A stretch of DNA of 24,517 bases from Gemmatimonadota bacterium (GCA_025360265.1 JANYCP010000139.1:1-24517), one strand, 5' to 3'. Positions 8,290 to 16,913 are shown, counted from the stretch's first letter. Notes: generated by a model from the letters alone, not told the origin. Program-made: numbers and translations.

Positions 8290-8679
8290 CTACTCGGTCA
8301 GCTCGATCAGCGCGCCGTTGGTCGACTTGGGGTGCAGGAACGCGATGCGATGTCCGCCCGCGCCGATGCGAGGATGCTCATCGACGAGTGTGTAGCCGTG
8401 CTGGCGACAGGCAGCGAGTGCCGCATCGAGGTTGGGGACGCGGTAGCAGACATGATGGATGCCGGGCCCTCGTTTGGCGAGGAATTTGGCGATCGGCGAG
8501 TCGGCATTGAGGGGTGTCAGAAGCTCGACGTCGGTGCCGCCAAACTCGAAATGCAGGATCCGGGCGCCGTCGGCCTCCTCGGGCCCGCGTGACGGAACGC
8601 CCAGCACGTCGCGATAAAATGCGGCGGCGGCGTCGAGGTCGGTGACGGCAATGCCGAGATGCGCTATAGTGGGTTGCAT
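8290..8679 (-). CDS. mce: Methylmalonyl-CoA epimerase (VOC superfamily)
   Basis: A 129-aa cytosolic metalloenzyme interconverting (2R)- and (2S)-methylmalonyl-CoA, linking propionyl-CoA carboxylation to methylmalonyl-CoA mutase. Two VOC half-repeats are seen: IAHLGIAVTDLDAAAAFY with His7, VELLTP with Glu52, GIHHVCYRV with His75/76, and ALIELTE with Glu126, giving the usual set of metal ligands. GGHRIAFLHPKSTNGALIEL is the typical family C terminus. ATG at 8679 (MQPTIAHLG) is preferred; a TTG three codons upstream (8688) is possible. No clear ribosome binding site precedes either. It diverges from trxA across about 42 bases. No mutase or carboxylase gene is in the window. Another VOC function is possible but less likely. 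Confidence 0.88.
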   Translation of the reverse strand: MQPTIAHLGIAVTDLDAAAAFYRDVLGVPSRGPEEADGARILHFEFGGTDVELLTPLNADSPIAKFLAKRGPGIHHVCYRVPNLDAALAACRQHGYTLVDEHPRIGAGGHRIAFLHPKSTNGALIELTE

Positions 8680-8721
8680 AGGTAACAACTTAATGGTGGA
8701 CTACCAGGAGCGGCGGGGAAG

Positions 8722-9054
8722 ATGAGCGAGAATACTGTGGCGGTGACCGATTCGACGTTTGACGGCGAAGTGATCAATTCGACCGGCCTGGTGCTGGTTG
8801 ATTTCTGGGCCGCGTGGTGCGGGCCGTGCCGCGCGATTGCGCCGACGCTCGACGCGCTGGCCAAGGAGTACGCCGGCCAGATCAAGATCGCCAAGCTCGA
8901 CGTGGATTCGAATCAGGCGACGTCAATGAAGTACAACGTCCGCTCGATTCCGTCGCTGATCTTTTTCAAGGATGGCAAGCACGTCGATACGCTGATTGGC
9001 GCCCATCCCCGGCCAGCGCTCGAAGCGAAGATCAAGCAGCACCTGGCGGCCTGA
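8722..9054 (+). CDS. trxA: Thioredoxin
   Basis: A 110-aa cytosolic dithiol-disulfide oxidoreductase. The WCGPC active site lies at residues 32-36, Asp27 (VDFWA) is the usual buried acid, and Pro77 in SIPSLIFF is the conserved cis-proline. FFKDGKHVDTLIGA is the typical end of the fold. AGGAG (8706-8710) lies 11 bases before the ATG, a long spacing, with GGGGAAG nearer. It is 45 bases upstream of rsmI and may share its transcript. Confidence 0.95.
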   Translation: MSENTVAVTDSTFDGEVINSTGLVLVDFWAAWCGPCRAIAPTLDALAKEYAGQIKIAKLDVDSNQATSMKYNVRSIPSLIFFKDGKHVDTLIGAHPRPALEAKIKQHLAA

Positions 9055-9068
9055 CCGCCAGCAGGTGC

Positions 9069-9111
9069 CCCGGAGGGCCGAGCCAGCTTTCTTTCGGCCA
9101 TGCCCTCCGGG
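9069..9111 (+). promoter_or_regulatory. Inverted repeat enclosing the rsmI start codon
   Basis: The perfect 10-base arms CCCGGAGGGC (9069-9078) and GCCCTCCGGG (9102-9111) are separated by 23 bases, and the right arm begins at the G of the rsmI ATG (9100-9102). A nested, competing stem GGCCGA/TCGGCC (9076-9081 with 9094-9099) is also possible. There is no Shine-Dalgarno sequence in the usual place before this ATG. The repeat could limit translation of rsmI or weakly end the trxA transcript; no T-run follows, so it is not a classic terminator. Confidence 0.45.
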
Positions 9112-9942
9112 ACGCTGTTCGTCGTCGCCACACCACTCGGTAACCTTGGCGATCTTTCGCCACGCGCTGCCGACACGTTGCGCACCGTACACACGGTAGC
9201 CGCCGAGGACACCCGGTACACCCTGGGTCTTCTTTCATCGATCGACGCTCACCCAAAGCTCATGTCGTACCATGCGCATTCTGGTCCAAAACGGATCGAT
9301 GCGCTGCTCGAGCTGCTTGCCGGTGGGCATGATGTCGCCCTGGTGACTGACGCCGGTACGCCGGCCATCAGCGACCCCGGAGTCGAAGTGGTAGCCGCGG
9401 CGCGGGCAGCGGGCGTCCGGGTCGTTCCGATCGCCGGGCCGTCGGCCGTTGCTGCGGCGCTCTCGGCATCCGGCCTGGTTGGTGATCGGTATCTCTTCCT
9501 GGGTTTCCCGCCCCGCAAGGGGACCGCTCGCCGTCGCCTGCTGGAACGCGCTGCCGGCGAGCCGTGGAGCATCGTCTTCTATGAGGCGCCGGGCCGCCTG
9601 ACCGAACTGTTGCAGGATCTGGTGCCGCTCTGCGGCGCCACGCGCCACGCGGTGGTCGCCCGTGAACTCACCAAGATTCACGAGGAACTCCGCGGCGGCA
9701 CCTTGTCGGAGCTGAATACGTATTACGAGGAGCACCCGCCATTGGGAGAGGTGACGGTGGTGCTCGCCGGGCAACCGGCCGACGAGGCCAGCGAACTCTT
9801 AGTGGACCAAGCGGAAGTCGCAACCGCCATTCGTGAACGACTCGATGCGGGGGATTCATCAAAGGATGTGGTGCGCATGGTGACGGCACGGTTCGGCCTG
9901 CCACGCAACGAGGCGTATCGCCTGGTGATGGAGCGCGCGTGA
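9100..9942 (+). CDS. rsmI: 16S rRNA (cytidine1402-2'-O)-methyltransferase RsmI
   Basis: A 280-aa SAM-dependent methyltransferase of the tetrapyrrole-methylase fold, modifying C1402 in the decoding centre of 16S rRNA. Motifs: GTLFVVATPLGNLGDLS (4-20), AAEDTRYT (34-41), the SAM-site segment VTDAGTPAISDPG (82-94), and IAGPSAVAAALSASGL with FLGFPPRKG further on. The C-terminal tail with DVVRMVTARFGLPRNEAYRL matches the family. No start codon exists upstream in frame before the trxA stop, so ATG at 9100 is secure despite lacking a visible ribosome binding site. It leads a long overlapping-gene operon; the following gene starts inside its stop (GTGA). Confidence 0.96.
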   Translation: MPSGTLFVVATPLGNLGDLSPRAADTLRTVHTVAAEDTRYTLGLLSSIDAHPKLMSYHAHSGPKRIDALLELLAGGHDVALVTDAGTPAISDPGVEVVAAARAAGVRVVPIAGPSAVAAALSASGLVGDRYLFLGFPPRKGTARRRLLERAAGEPWSIVFYEAPGRLTELLQDLVPLCGATRHAVVARELTKIHEELRGGTLSELNTYYEEHPPLGEVTVVLAGQPADEASELLVDQAEVATAIRERLDAGDSSKDVVRMVTARFGLPRNEAYRLVMERA

Positions 9943-10616
9943 GATTCGCGCGGCTATTGGCAGCGCTCATGTTCGTCGTGCCTCCGTTGTCAGGGCAGGC
10001 GGCAGGGCGAGCTCCGGCGATTACGGTCGGTCGACTGCACTACGACGGCGGCGGGGATTGGTACGCCAATCCGTCGAGCTTGCCAAATCTGCTGGCGGCA
10101 ATTCGTCAGCGAACCACGATTCCCGTCGCGTCGCAGGAGATCGCCGTACGCCTGACCGATCCCGAGTTGTGGGACATTGGCTACTTGCACGCAACTGGAC
10201 ATGGCAACCTCCACTGGAGCGATGACGAACTGAAGATTCTTCGTCGTTGGCTGCAGGCGGGTGGCTTTCTCCACGTCGACGACAACTATGGCCTTGATGA
10301 ATCGTTCCGGAAGGAGATCAAGCGACTTTTTCCGGACCATCCACTCGTGGAAGTACCACTCGATCATCCGATCTATCATCTGGTGTACAATTTTTCTGCG
10401 GGCATACCAAAGATTCACGAGCATGACGGCAAGCCGGCGCAAGGATTTGGCATCTTCGTGAACGGTCGGTTGGTGGTCTTCTATTCCTATCAGTCCGATC
10501 TGGGCGATGGCTGGGAAGATGAAGCCGTTCATCACGATCCAGCGGAAAAGCACGAGGCTGCGCTGAGAATGGGCGTGAATCTGTTCGCGTACGCCGTCGG
10601 ATTCGGTGGCGGATGA
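9939..10616 (+). CDS. DUF4159 domain protein, secreted
   Basis: A 225-aa protein with a signal peptide (about residues 1-20, ending PLSGQA) and a DUF4159 domain filling the rest. DUF4159 has a class I glutamine-amidotransferase-like fold; the segment LRRWLQAGGFLHVDDNYG (GGFL at 108-111, Asp114-Asp115) is its nucleophile-elbow region, with Asp in place of Cys, so glutaminase activity is unlikely. LHATGHGNLHWSDDE and FVNGRLVVFYSYQSDLGDGWED are also typical. The GTG at 9939 overlaps the rsmI stop as GTGA and has TGGAG 5 bases upstream. The family usually occurs beside DUF4175, MoxR and DUF58 genes in envelope-related operons; here a DUF4175-like gene follows. Role unknown. Confidence 0.85.
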   Translation: MRFARLLAALMFVVPPLSGQAAGRAPAITVGRLHYDGGGDWYANPSSLPNLLAAIRQRTTIPVASQEIAVRLTDPELWDIGYLHATGHGNLHWSDDELKILRRWLQAGGFLHVDDNYGLDESFRKEIKRLFPDHPLVEVPLDHPIYHLVYNFSAGIPKIHEHDGKPAQGFGIFVNGRLVVFYSYQSDLGDGWEDEAVHHDPAEKHEAALRMGVNLFAYAVGFGGG

Positions 10617-13600
10617 GTCCCGCTGAATCACTCACCGCTGCCCTGGACGCGGTGGCACGACCGCTTCGCGGATTGAGCGGGCTTGCGCGACTCATCGCTG
10701 GCCTCGCCGCGACGGCGGTGTTATTGGCATTGGCGGCGTGGTTGGCGCGTCTCGGCTGGCTCGCAGCACCCGAATGGATTTTGGTGATGTGGACACTGGT
10801 TGCGGTGATCCTGGTTGGCGCCTTGTTGATGGCGCGCCATGCAATCGCCGCGCTCGGGCCGTGGCACGTCGGCGATGCGCTGGAACGGGCGGGAGCGTGG
10901 CGCAGCGGCGCACTCACCACAGTGCTCGATCCGCCGGCGACCGGTACCAGCGAATCACTCCACGCCGCAGCTGTCGCACGGCGAGCCGATGAAGTGGTCG
11001 CGCGCGGTCCTGCGGTCCTCGAGCCGGCGGTTGGGTTGCAGCGACATCGGAGCCGTCGCGCCGCGATGGTGCTCGCCCTCGCGTTGCTTGCTCTCCTCGC
11101 TGCACGCCCGGTGACTGGCGCTCCTCGCAAGCTGTGGAGTCCCATCGGTGCATGGCGCGCGATGGTCGCGCCGGTAACGCTGCGGGCGCGGAACAGCACG
11201 GTGGGTCGCGGCGAACGCGTGGTGCTCGACATCTGCGCAACTGGCCATGGCCGGGCAACGCTTTCAACCCGCGCACCGGGTGAGGCATGGCACACGACGA
11301 GTGTAACACTCGACGCCGACGGAAACGCCGTGTTCACCACGGCACCGCTCGTCGCCGATCTTGTTGCACGGGTCGAGGCCGGCGGTCATGTCTCGGCCGA
11401 TGTGCACGTCAGCGTCCGGCTCGCCGCGTTTCTCGGCAGCTTCACCGCCACAGCGCACTACCCAGGCTATCTCGGCCTCGACGATGAATCGCTGCCAACC
11501 ACCGGCGACACCCTGGTCGTGCCCGAAGGGACTCGTCTGCTGCTGAGTGGCCGTGCCACGACACCGTTGGCTAGCGCACGATTGAATGGTCCGGACGGCG
11601 ATGACGCCTTGGTCGTCTCGGGATCGACCCTCGCCGGTGAGTTGCAGCCGAAGCAATCAGGAACCTGGCGGCTGTCCGTGTCGCTGGCGAACGGCGGCCC
11701 ACTCGATGGTGACCTTCCGGCATTGCCGATTCGTGTCGTCGCGGACAGCGCACCATTGGTCGAGATCCCGGTTCCCGGCGTCGACACTATCGCGTCTCCG
11801 TCGATGTCGCTCGCTGTCGTAATCGGGATTCGCGATGATCACGGCCTCAGCAGTGCCGCGTTGGAGAGTCGGCGAAGCGCAAACGGAGCGGTGACACGTA
11901 CGGTCCTGGCATTGCCGGCGAGCGGCGGCGATCGGGCGCTGATCACGGCATCGATTGATCTCGCCGGTCTCGGCCTCAAGCCGGGCGATACGTTGCGGTA
12001 CATGGCGGTCGCGCAGGACAACGCACCAGCGCATCACACTGGGCGGTCGCGCGAGTTCGTCGTACGCATTCCAACCGAGGCCGAGCAGCGCGCGGCGCGC
12101 ACTCGTGAAACAGCGCAGGCCGGAACGGCTTTCGACTCGCTCGCCAAGCAAGCCGCACGGCTGCAGCGCACCGAAGAAGATCTCGCCAAGGAACGGCAAC
12201 GAGTCGACCCGAAGGCCGATCCTGTGCGCCTGGGCAACGACCGGGATCCACTGGCGAGTGATGCCGCGCGTAAAGCGGAAGCGGCAGCCCAGGCGCAACA
12301 GAAGATGATGGATGACGCGGCCGCGCTGCAGAAATCGGTCCAGGAACTGCGCGACGCCGCGCAGAAACAAGGTGTGCCGGACTCCGCATTGGCACGGGAA
12401 CTCGGCGAAATCAACCGCCTGCTCGACAAGGCGCTTTCTCCCGAGCTGCGGGCGAAGCTCGCAGCATTGAAGGACGCCGTGAAGGCGCTTGACGCCGAGA
12501 AGACGCGTTCGTCATTGCAGGATCTCGCCAAGCAGCAGGCCATGCTCAAGGACGCGATGGATCAGGCGCGCGAGCTGTTCAAGCGTGCCGCGCTGGAAAC
12601 GGACCTGGCCAACATGGGTCAGGATGCCAAGCAAATGGCCGCCGAACAGCACGACATTGCGGACAAGGTTGCCACGCCCGACAGCGGCAAGTCAGCTCGT
12701 GCCGAACAGGACCTGGCCAAGCGAGCGGATTCGCTCGCCGCAGGACTCGATCGTGCTGCAGCGCAGGTGCCGGCGCAGCAGGCAAAGCAGGGATTGCAGC
12801 AGGCGGGACAGCAGGCGCGGAGTGCAGCGGGGAAAATGCGGGATGCCGCAAAATCAAGCCAGGCGGGGAAGTCGGCCGAGGCCAAGGCCGAGGCGAAGCA
12901 GGCCGAGGAACAGCTCAACCCGCTGTCAAAAAATATTGAAGACAATCGCAAGGACATTCAGGCGGAGATGCGCGCTGAAGTCATCCAGGCATTGAACCGG
13001 GCACTGATGGAGACGGCACGGCTGGCACGGCGACAGCTCGACCTCATGCAGGAGTTCCAGCGGGGAGCGCTGCTCACGCAAGCACGACTTGCCGAGGGAT
13101 TGGTAGAAGAAGGTGCTGGAAAGCTCGCGCAGCAACTTCAGGCGGTGGCTGCCATGAACGCGCTGGTGTCGCCGCAAGCCGTGATTTCCTTGTCCGAGGC
13201 GCGCCGGTTGATGCGCGAGGCGATTGACGCCACGGCGGTGGCCAGTCCGAATGTGCGCGACGCGTCCGAGAAGGCGGGCGATGCGGTGGATGCTCTTGCC
13301 GTCGCGGCATATTCGCTGATGCAGTCGAAGGACAAGATTGAAGGCTCGCAGTCGGGCAGCGGCGTCCAGGAAGCCATGGAGCAGATGAAGGAGATGGCCG
13401 GCAAGCAGGGCCAGATGGCGCAGCAAGGCGCCGGCATGATGCAGCAGGGCGGCGCGACGGCGCAGCAGGTCATGCAGATGGCGATGCAACAGCGGGCACT
13501 CGCACAACAACTGGAACGGATGCGGGCGGCAGGGCAATTGCCGGGAGCGGGTCAGATGTCGCGCGAAGCGAAGGATCTTTCGCGCTCGCTCGAGAGCGGT

Positions 13601-13885
13601 CGCCTCACCCAGGACGTCGTGGATCGCCAGCAACGACTCTTCAAGCGCATGCTCGATGCAGGACGGACCTTGCAGGGCGAAGAGGATGACGAGAAGCGCG
13701 AGCGCCAGAGTACCGCCGCGAAGGACGGCACGCTCTCCGTTCCGCCATCACTCGATCCGCGCATTCGGGCTGGCGTCGGCGAGGTTCGGTTACCGAGTTG
13801 GGAATCGCTGCAGCGCTTGTCGGCGGAAGAGCGTCGTCGCGTCGTGGAGTATTTCCAGCGACTCACTCAGGGTGGCCGTCCGTGA
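10613..13885 (+). CDS. DUF4175-like membrane-anchored coiled-coil protein
   Basis: A 1090-aa envelope protein of unknown function. Three hydrophobic segments lie near the N terminus (about 27-50, 54-75 and 149-165), leaving the large remainder probably in the periplasm. Residues 170-480 are beta-rich with phrases typical of DUF4175: AHYPGYLGL (281-289), VVPEGTRLLLSG (302-313) and IRDDHGLSSA (406-415). From about 485 to 1040 it is almost wholly helical, Ala/Gln/Lys-rich and coiled-coil-like, with Gln/Met-rich stretches near 910-970. The C-terminal DRQQRLFKRMLDAGRTLQ phrase also matches the family as I remember it. The ATG overlaps the DUF4159 stop as ATGA; the next gene starts within its stop (GTGA). 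No catalytic motif is seen; a scaffold or tether is the simplest guess. Confidence 0.8.
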   Translation: MSPAESLTAALDAVARPLRGLSGLARLIAGLAATAVLLALAAWLARLGWLAAPEWILVMWTLVAVILVGALLMARHAIAALGPWHVGDALERAGAWRSGALTTVLDPPATGTSESLHAAAVARRADEVVARGPAVLEPAVGLQRHRSRRAAMVLALALLALLAARPVTGAPRKLWSPIGAWRAMVAPVTLRARNSTVGRGERVVLDICATGHGRATLSTRAPGEAWHTTSVTLDADGNAVFTTAPLVADLVARVEAGGHVSADVHVSVRLAAFLGSFTATAHYPGYLGLDDESLPTTGDTLVVPEGTRLLLSGRATTPLASARLNGPDGDDALVVSGSTLAGELQPKQSGTWRLSVSLANGGPLDGDLPALPIRVVADSAPLVEIPVPGVDTIASPSMSLAVVIGIRDDHGLSSAALESRRSANGAVTRTVLALPASGGDRALITASIDLAGLGLKPGDTLRYMAVAQDNAPAHHTGRSREFVVRIPTEAEQRAARTRETAQAGTAFDSLAKQAARLQRTEEDLAKERQRVDPKADPVRLGNDRDPLASDAARKAEAAAQAQQKMMDDAAALQKSVQELRDAAQKQGVPDSALARELGEINRLLDKALSPELRAKLAALKDAVKALDAEKTRSSLQDLAKQQAMLKDAMDQARELFKRAALETDLANMGQDAKQMAAEQHDIADKVATPDSGKSARAEQDLAKRADSLAAGLDRAAAQVPAQQAKQGLQQAGQQARSAAGKMRDAAKSSQAGKSAEAKAEAKQAEEQLNPLSKNIEDNRKDIQAEMRAEVIQALNRALMETARLARRQLDLMQEFQRGALLTQARLAEGLVEEGAGKLAQQLQAVAAMNALVSPQAVISLSEARRLMREAIDATAVASPNVRDASEKAGDAVDALAVAAYSLMQSKDKIEGSQSGSGVQEAMEQMKEMAGKQGQMAQQGAGMMQQGGATAQQVMQMAMQQRALAQQLERMRAAGQLPGAGQMSREAKDLSRSLESGRLTQDVVDRQQRLFKRMLDAGRTLQGEEDDEKRERQSTAAKDGTLSVPPSLDPRIRAGVGEVRLPSWESLQRLSAEERRRVVEYFQRLTQGGRP

Positions 13886-15621
13886 AGGCGATCATCGTCC
13901 TCATGCTTCCGGCGATGCTCGCCGCGCAGGCGCAATCGGCACAGACGAACAGCACCACCACGCCGATGGGTCGTGCCACGATGGCCGAGCGCAATGGCAA
14001 CTTTGCCGAGGCGGCGTCGGTGTACGCCTCGATCCTCAAGACACAACCCGCGAGCCTCGGTGCGTTGATCGGCATGGAGCATGTGTTGCCCCGTCTCGAT
14101 CGCCGCCCTGAAATGTTTCCGTTGCTGCGTCAGGCATTGGCCGCCGATTCGGCCAGCACCGGTGTGCTCGCGATCGTCGTTCGCAATTTCGCCAGCAGTG
14201 GCCAAGCCGATTCGGCCCGATACTACGTGGCGCGATGGACGCGGATCGCCCCACCGAACGCCGATCCCTACCGCGAGTGGTCGGACGCCGCGCTGATGGC
14301 GCGCGACGTGGCGCAGGCCAAGCTGGCGCTCGATGCCGGTCGCGAAAAGCTGGGACCGACCGCCCTTGGCATCGAGCGCGCGCAATTGTTGCAGCGCATG
14401 GGCGATCTTGCCGGCGCGGTGCAGGAGTGGGTGGTCGTGGTGCGCGAGACGCCGCCGTATCGCGACGCAGCGGTCAGTCTGCTGACCCAAGTCGCCCCCG
14501 GCAATCGAATGCTGGTTCGCGATGCGCTGGTCAAGGAAGGCTCACGTGACGCCAAGCAGATTCAGGGATTGCTGCTCGCAAAGTGGGGAGAATCCGCCGC
14601 TGGCGCCGGCATGATCCGAGCGGCGCTTCCCGCCGATCCGATGGCATCGACAGCACTGTTGCATGAGCTGCTCGACATTGTGCGCAACCGTGAAGACAAG
14701 GAGTCTCGCCTTGCGACCGCGGCGACCCTCGAGGCGCTGGCAGCGCACGAGACGGGTGCTGGTGCGGTACACACACTTCTCGACGCAGCGCGAGCATTTG
14801 CCGATGCCGGTGACGAACGTAACGCGCGCCGCCTCTTGGCGGTGGTGGCCGAGAATCCGTCGGCGCCCGGCAGTATGATGACGACGGCTTCCGCCACACT
14901 GCTCGGCGTGCTGATCGCCGAAGGAAAGGGCGTGGAGGCTGAACGGGTCCTCGGCGAACTCGGGTCGAATCTGGGGATGGACGAACATGACCGGCTGGCG
15001 CGCAAGATCGCGATGCTCTGGGCGCGGACCGGAGACGTTGGGCGGGCGGAGAAGATCATTGCTCCGGACTCGAGTACGGCCGGACTCGATCTGCGTGGAA
15101 GATTTCGACTCTTTGTTGGTGATCTCGCTGGTGCCAGTGATCTCCTGAAGCAAGCGGGTCCGTTCGATGACGATCGCGAACAATCGCTCGGACGGATCAG
15201 TCTGCTGACGCTGATTCAGGCAGTAGGGGAGGATTCTGTCCCGGCACTCGGGGCAGCGCTGCTCACTTTGGCATCTGGTGATTCCGCCCGTGCCGTCACT
15301 CAGCTCACGGCACTCGCGATCACCTTCAAAGACGCGGGGGCCGCCGAGACGCGCCTGCTCGCCGCGCGCGTGGCACTGGCGCGGCACGACACCGTGAGTG
15401 CGCTGGCGCTCTTGCAGCTCGCCGATATCAAGGAGCTGCCAGCGACCGCTGCTGCGGCCCGAATGGAAGTGGCGCAGATTCGAATTGCGGAAAAGCGCGA
15501 GTCCGATGCGCGTGGCATTCTCGAGCAGCTCATCCTCGATTTTCCTGCCAGCGCGCTCGTTCCCGAAGCGCGACACCTGCGTGACACCCTTCGTGGCGCC
15601 GTACCGGTTGGCGGGCGTTGA
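13882..15621 (+). CDS. Exported TPR-repeat protein
   Basis: A 579-aa protein with a short signal peptide (residues 1-20, VKAIIVLMLPAMLAAQAQ) and many helical hairpins of the TPR type across its length, for example RNGNFAEAASVYASILKTQP (37-56) and, at the C terminus, ARGILEQLILDFPASALVPEA, which resembles TPRs of BamD/YbgF-type periplasmic proteins. The frame is open 28 codons further upstream, but GTG at 13882 gives a clean signal peptide, overlaps the DUF4175 stop as GTGA, and has AGGGTGG 6 bases upstream. No enzyme motif is visible; it probably mediates protein contacts with its operon partners. Confidence 0.85.
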   Translation: MKAIIVLMLPAMLAAQAQSAQTNSTTTPMGRATMAERNGNFAEAASVYASILKTQPASLGALIGMEHVLPRLDRRPEMFPLLRQALAADSASTGVLAIVVRNFASSGQADSARYYVARWTRIAPPNADPYREWSDAALMARDVAQAKLALDAGREKLGPTALGIERAQLLQRMGDLAGAVQEWVVVVRETPPYRDAAVSLLTQVAPGNRMLVRDALVKEGSRDAKQIQGLLLAKWGESAAGAGMIRAALPADPMASTALLHELLDIVRNREDKESRLATAATLEALAAHETGAGAVHTLLDAARAFADAGDERNARRLLAVVAENPSAPGSMMTTASATLLGVLIAEGKGVEAERVLGELGSNLGMDEHDRLARKIAMLWARTGDVGRAEKIIAPDSSTAGLDLRGRFRLFVGDLAGASDLLKQAGPFDDDREQSLGRISLLTLIQAVGEDSVPALGAALLTLASGDSARAVTQLTALAITFKDAGAAETRLLAARVALARHDTVSALALLQLADIKELPATAAAARMEVAQIRIAEKRESDARGILEQLILDFPASALVPEARHLRDTLRGAVPVGGR

Positions 15622-16913
15622 TGCGCCGGCGCGAGTTCGTGCGAAACGGGGTGGGTCTTAGTGCGAGTCTGTTCCTGCCGCGGCGGCCGTGGGTGCGAGG
15701 CAATAGCACGGCGGCGACGTCGCTGCTGATTCCGATGGATGATGCGCAGGATGAGCATCTGAAGGCCTACGGCCTGGCGTTCCGGGCCCTCGAGCACGGT
15801 GATCGCGGCGAATGGTGTCTCAACTATCGCAACGGATCATTTCTTCTCCCGGCATCGGATGCGGTGCTGCGTGATGCGGCACTTGCCGGCGTCACCATCG
15901 AGAAGATTGACGCTGGCACTGTCGCCTCCATCAAGGGCGAGATCCAGGCCAGCAACATGGATGCAATTCCGCTCGAGAAAGTGCCGAAAGTGGCGGTGTA
16001 CGCTCCACCCGATGCTGCACCGTGGGACGACGCGGTCACGATGGTGCTCAACTACGCCGGAATTCAGTTCGATCGAGTCTGGGACCCTGAAGTCATGACT
16101 GGCGGACTGGTGCCATTTGACTGGCTGCATCTGCATCACGAGGATTTCACCGGTCAGTACTCCAAGTTTGCGATCACGTCGGCCGGGGCACCGTGGCTTC
16201 AGGCGATGATTCGGCTGCATCAGGCCACTGCCGCTCGCCTCGGTTTTGCCAACACGCCGGAGCTCAAGCGCGCAGTCGCGCAGCGGATTGCAGCGTTCGT
16301 TGAGCGCGGCGGTTTTCTTTTTGCGATGTGCACCGCGACTGAGACGCTCGATCTGGCGCTGGCAAGCGACGGCGTGGACATCGCGGCAGCGTATGCCGAT
16401 GGCACACCGATGGATCCGCAGGCCTCGACCAAGCTGCACTGGGAAAAGGCGCTGGCGTTCCGTGATGCACAATTGGAGCTGTCGCCTTCGCTGGCGGTGT
16501 TCAGCGATATTGATGGTCACTTCGTCAATAGTCCCGATCGCCAGCCGCTCGGCGCCTTCTCACTGTTCAACTTTTCGGCAAAGATCGATCCGGTGGCGAC
16601 CATGCTGGTGCAGAATCACCGGCAAGTGATTCCCGACTTCTTCGGCCTGACGACTTCCTTTCGGCGCAACCGCCTCAAGGGAGATGCGATCGTCCTCGCC
16701 GACGAGTCAGGTGCCCCGTGGGTCAAGTACATTCACGGCGAGCACGGCAAGGGCACGTGGACCTTCTTCGGCGGGCACGATCCGGAAGACCCACAGCATG
16801 CGATCGGCAACGCGCCGACCGACCTCTCGCTGCATCCCCATTCTCCGGGCTACCGCTTGATCCTGAATAACGTGCTCTTTCCCGCAGCGAAGAAGAAAGA
16901 ACTGAAGACTTGA
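15621..16913 (+). CDS. Tat-exported 'asparagine synthetase B'-type protein (GATase-like fold)
   Basis: A 430-aa protein starting MRRREFVRNG followed by a weakly hydrophobic stretch, which looks like a twin-arginine signal. The body matches a family commonly labelled 'asparagine synthetase B' in Bacteroidetes, as I recall it: LLIPMDDAQDEHLKAYGLAF, DWLHLHHEDFTGQY, GGFLFAMCTATETLD (Cys237), HGKGTWTFFGGHDPED and LILNNVLFPAAKKK. It has neither the Ntn-type N-terminal Cys nor the ATP-pyrophosphatase motif of true AsnB, so the label is misleading. GGFLFAMC looks like a class I amidotransferase nucleophile elbow, but the catalytic His/Glu are not obvious. ATG at 15621 shares its A with the TPR gene's stop (TGATG); TTG one codon earlier is an alternative. 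Function unknown. Confidence 0.82.
   Translation: MRRREFVRNGVGLSASLFLPRRPWVRGNSTAATSLLIPMDDAQDEHLKAYGLAFRALEHGDRGEWCLNYRNGSFLLPASDAVLRDAALAGVTIEKIDAGTVASIKGEIQASNMDAIPLEKVPKVAVYAPPDAAPWDDAVTMVLNYAGIQFDRVWDPEVMTGGLVPFDWLHLHHEDFTGQYSKFAITSAGAPWLQAMIRLHQATAARLGFANTPELKRAVAQRIAAFVERGGFLFAMCTATETLDLALASDGVDIAAAYADGTPMDPQASTKLHWEKALAFRDAQLELSPSLAVFSDIDGHFVNSPDRQPLGAFSLFNFSAKIDPVATMLVQNHRQVIPDFFGLTTSFRRNRLKGDAIVLADESGAPWVKYIHGEHGKGTWTFFGGHDPEDPQHAIGNAPTDLSLHPHSPGYRLILNNVLFPAAKKKELKT

Noticed and set aside
10318..11340. 340-codon open frame on the minus strand
   Set aside because: Antisense to the DUF4159 and DUF4175-like genes; Ser/Arg/Ala-rich without domain features.
13798..13881. Longer start for the TPR protein
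   Set aside because: The extra 28 residues would hide the signal peptide inside the protein; GTG at 13882 overlaps the previous stop and has a ribosome binding site.
15621..16913. True asparagine synthetase (asnB)
   Set aside because: No N-terminal Cys glutaminase motif and no PP-loop synthetase motif; a likely Tat signal is present. The name is a database carry-over.
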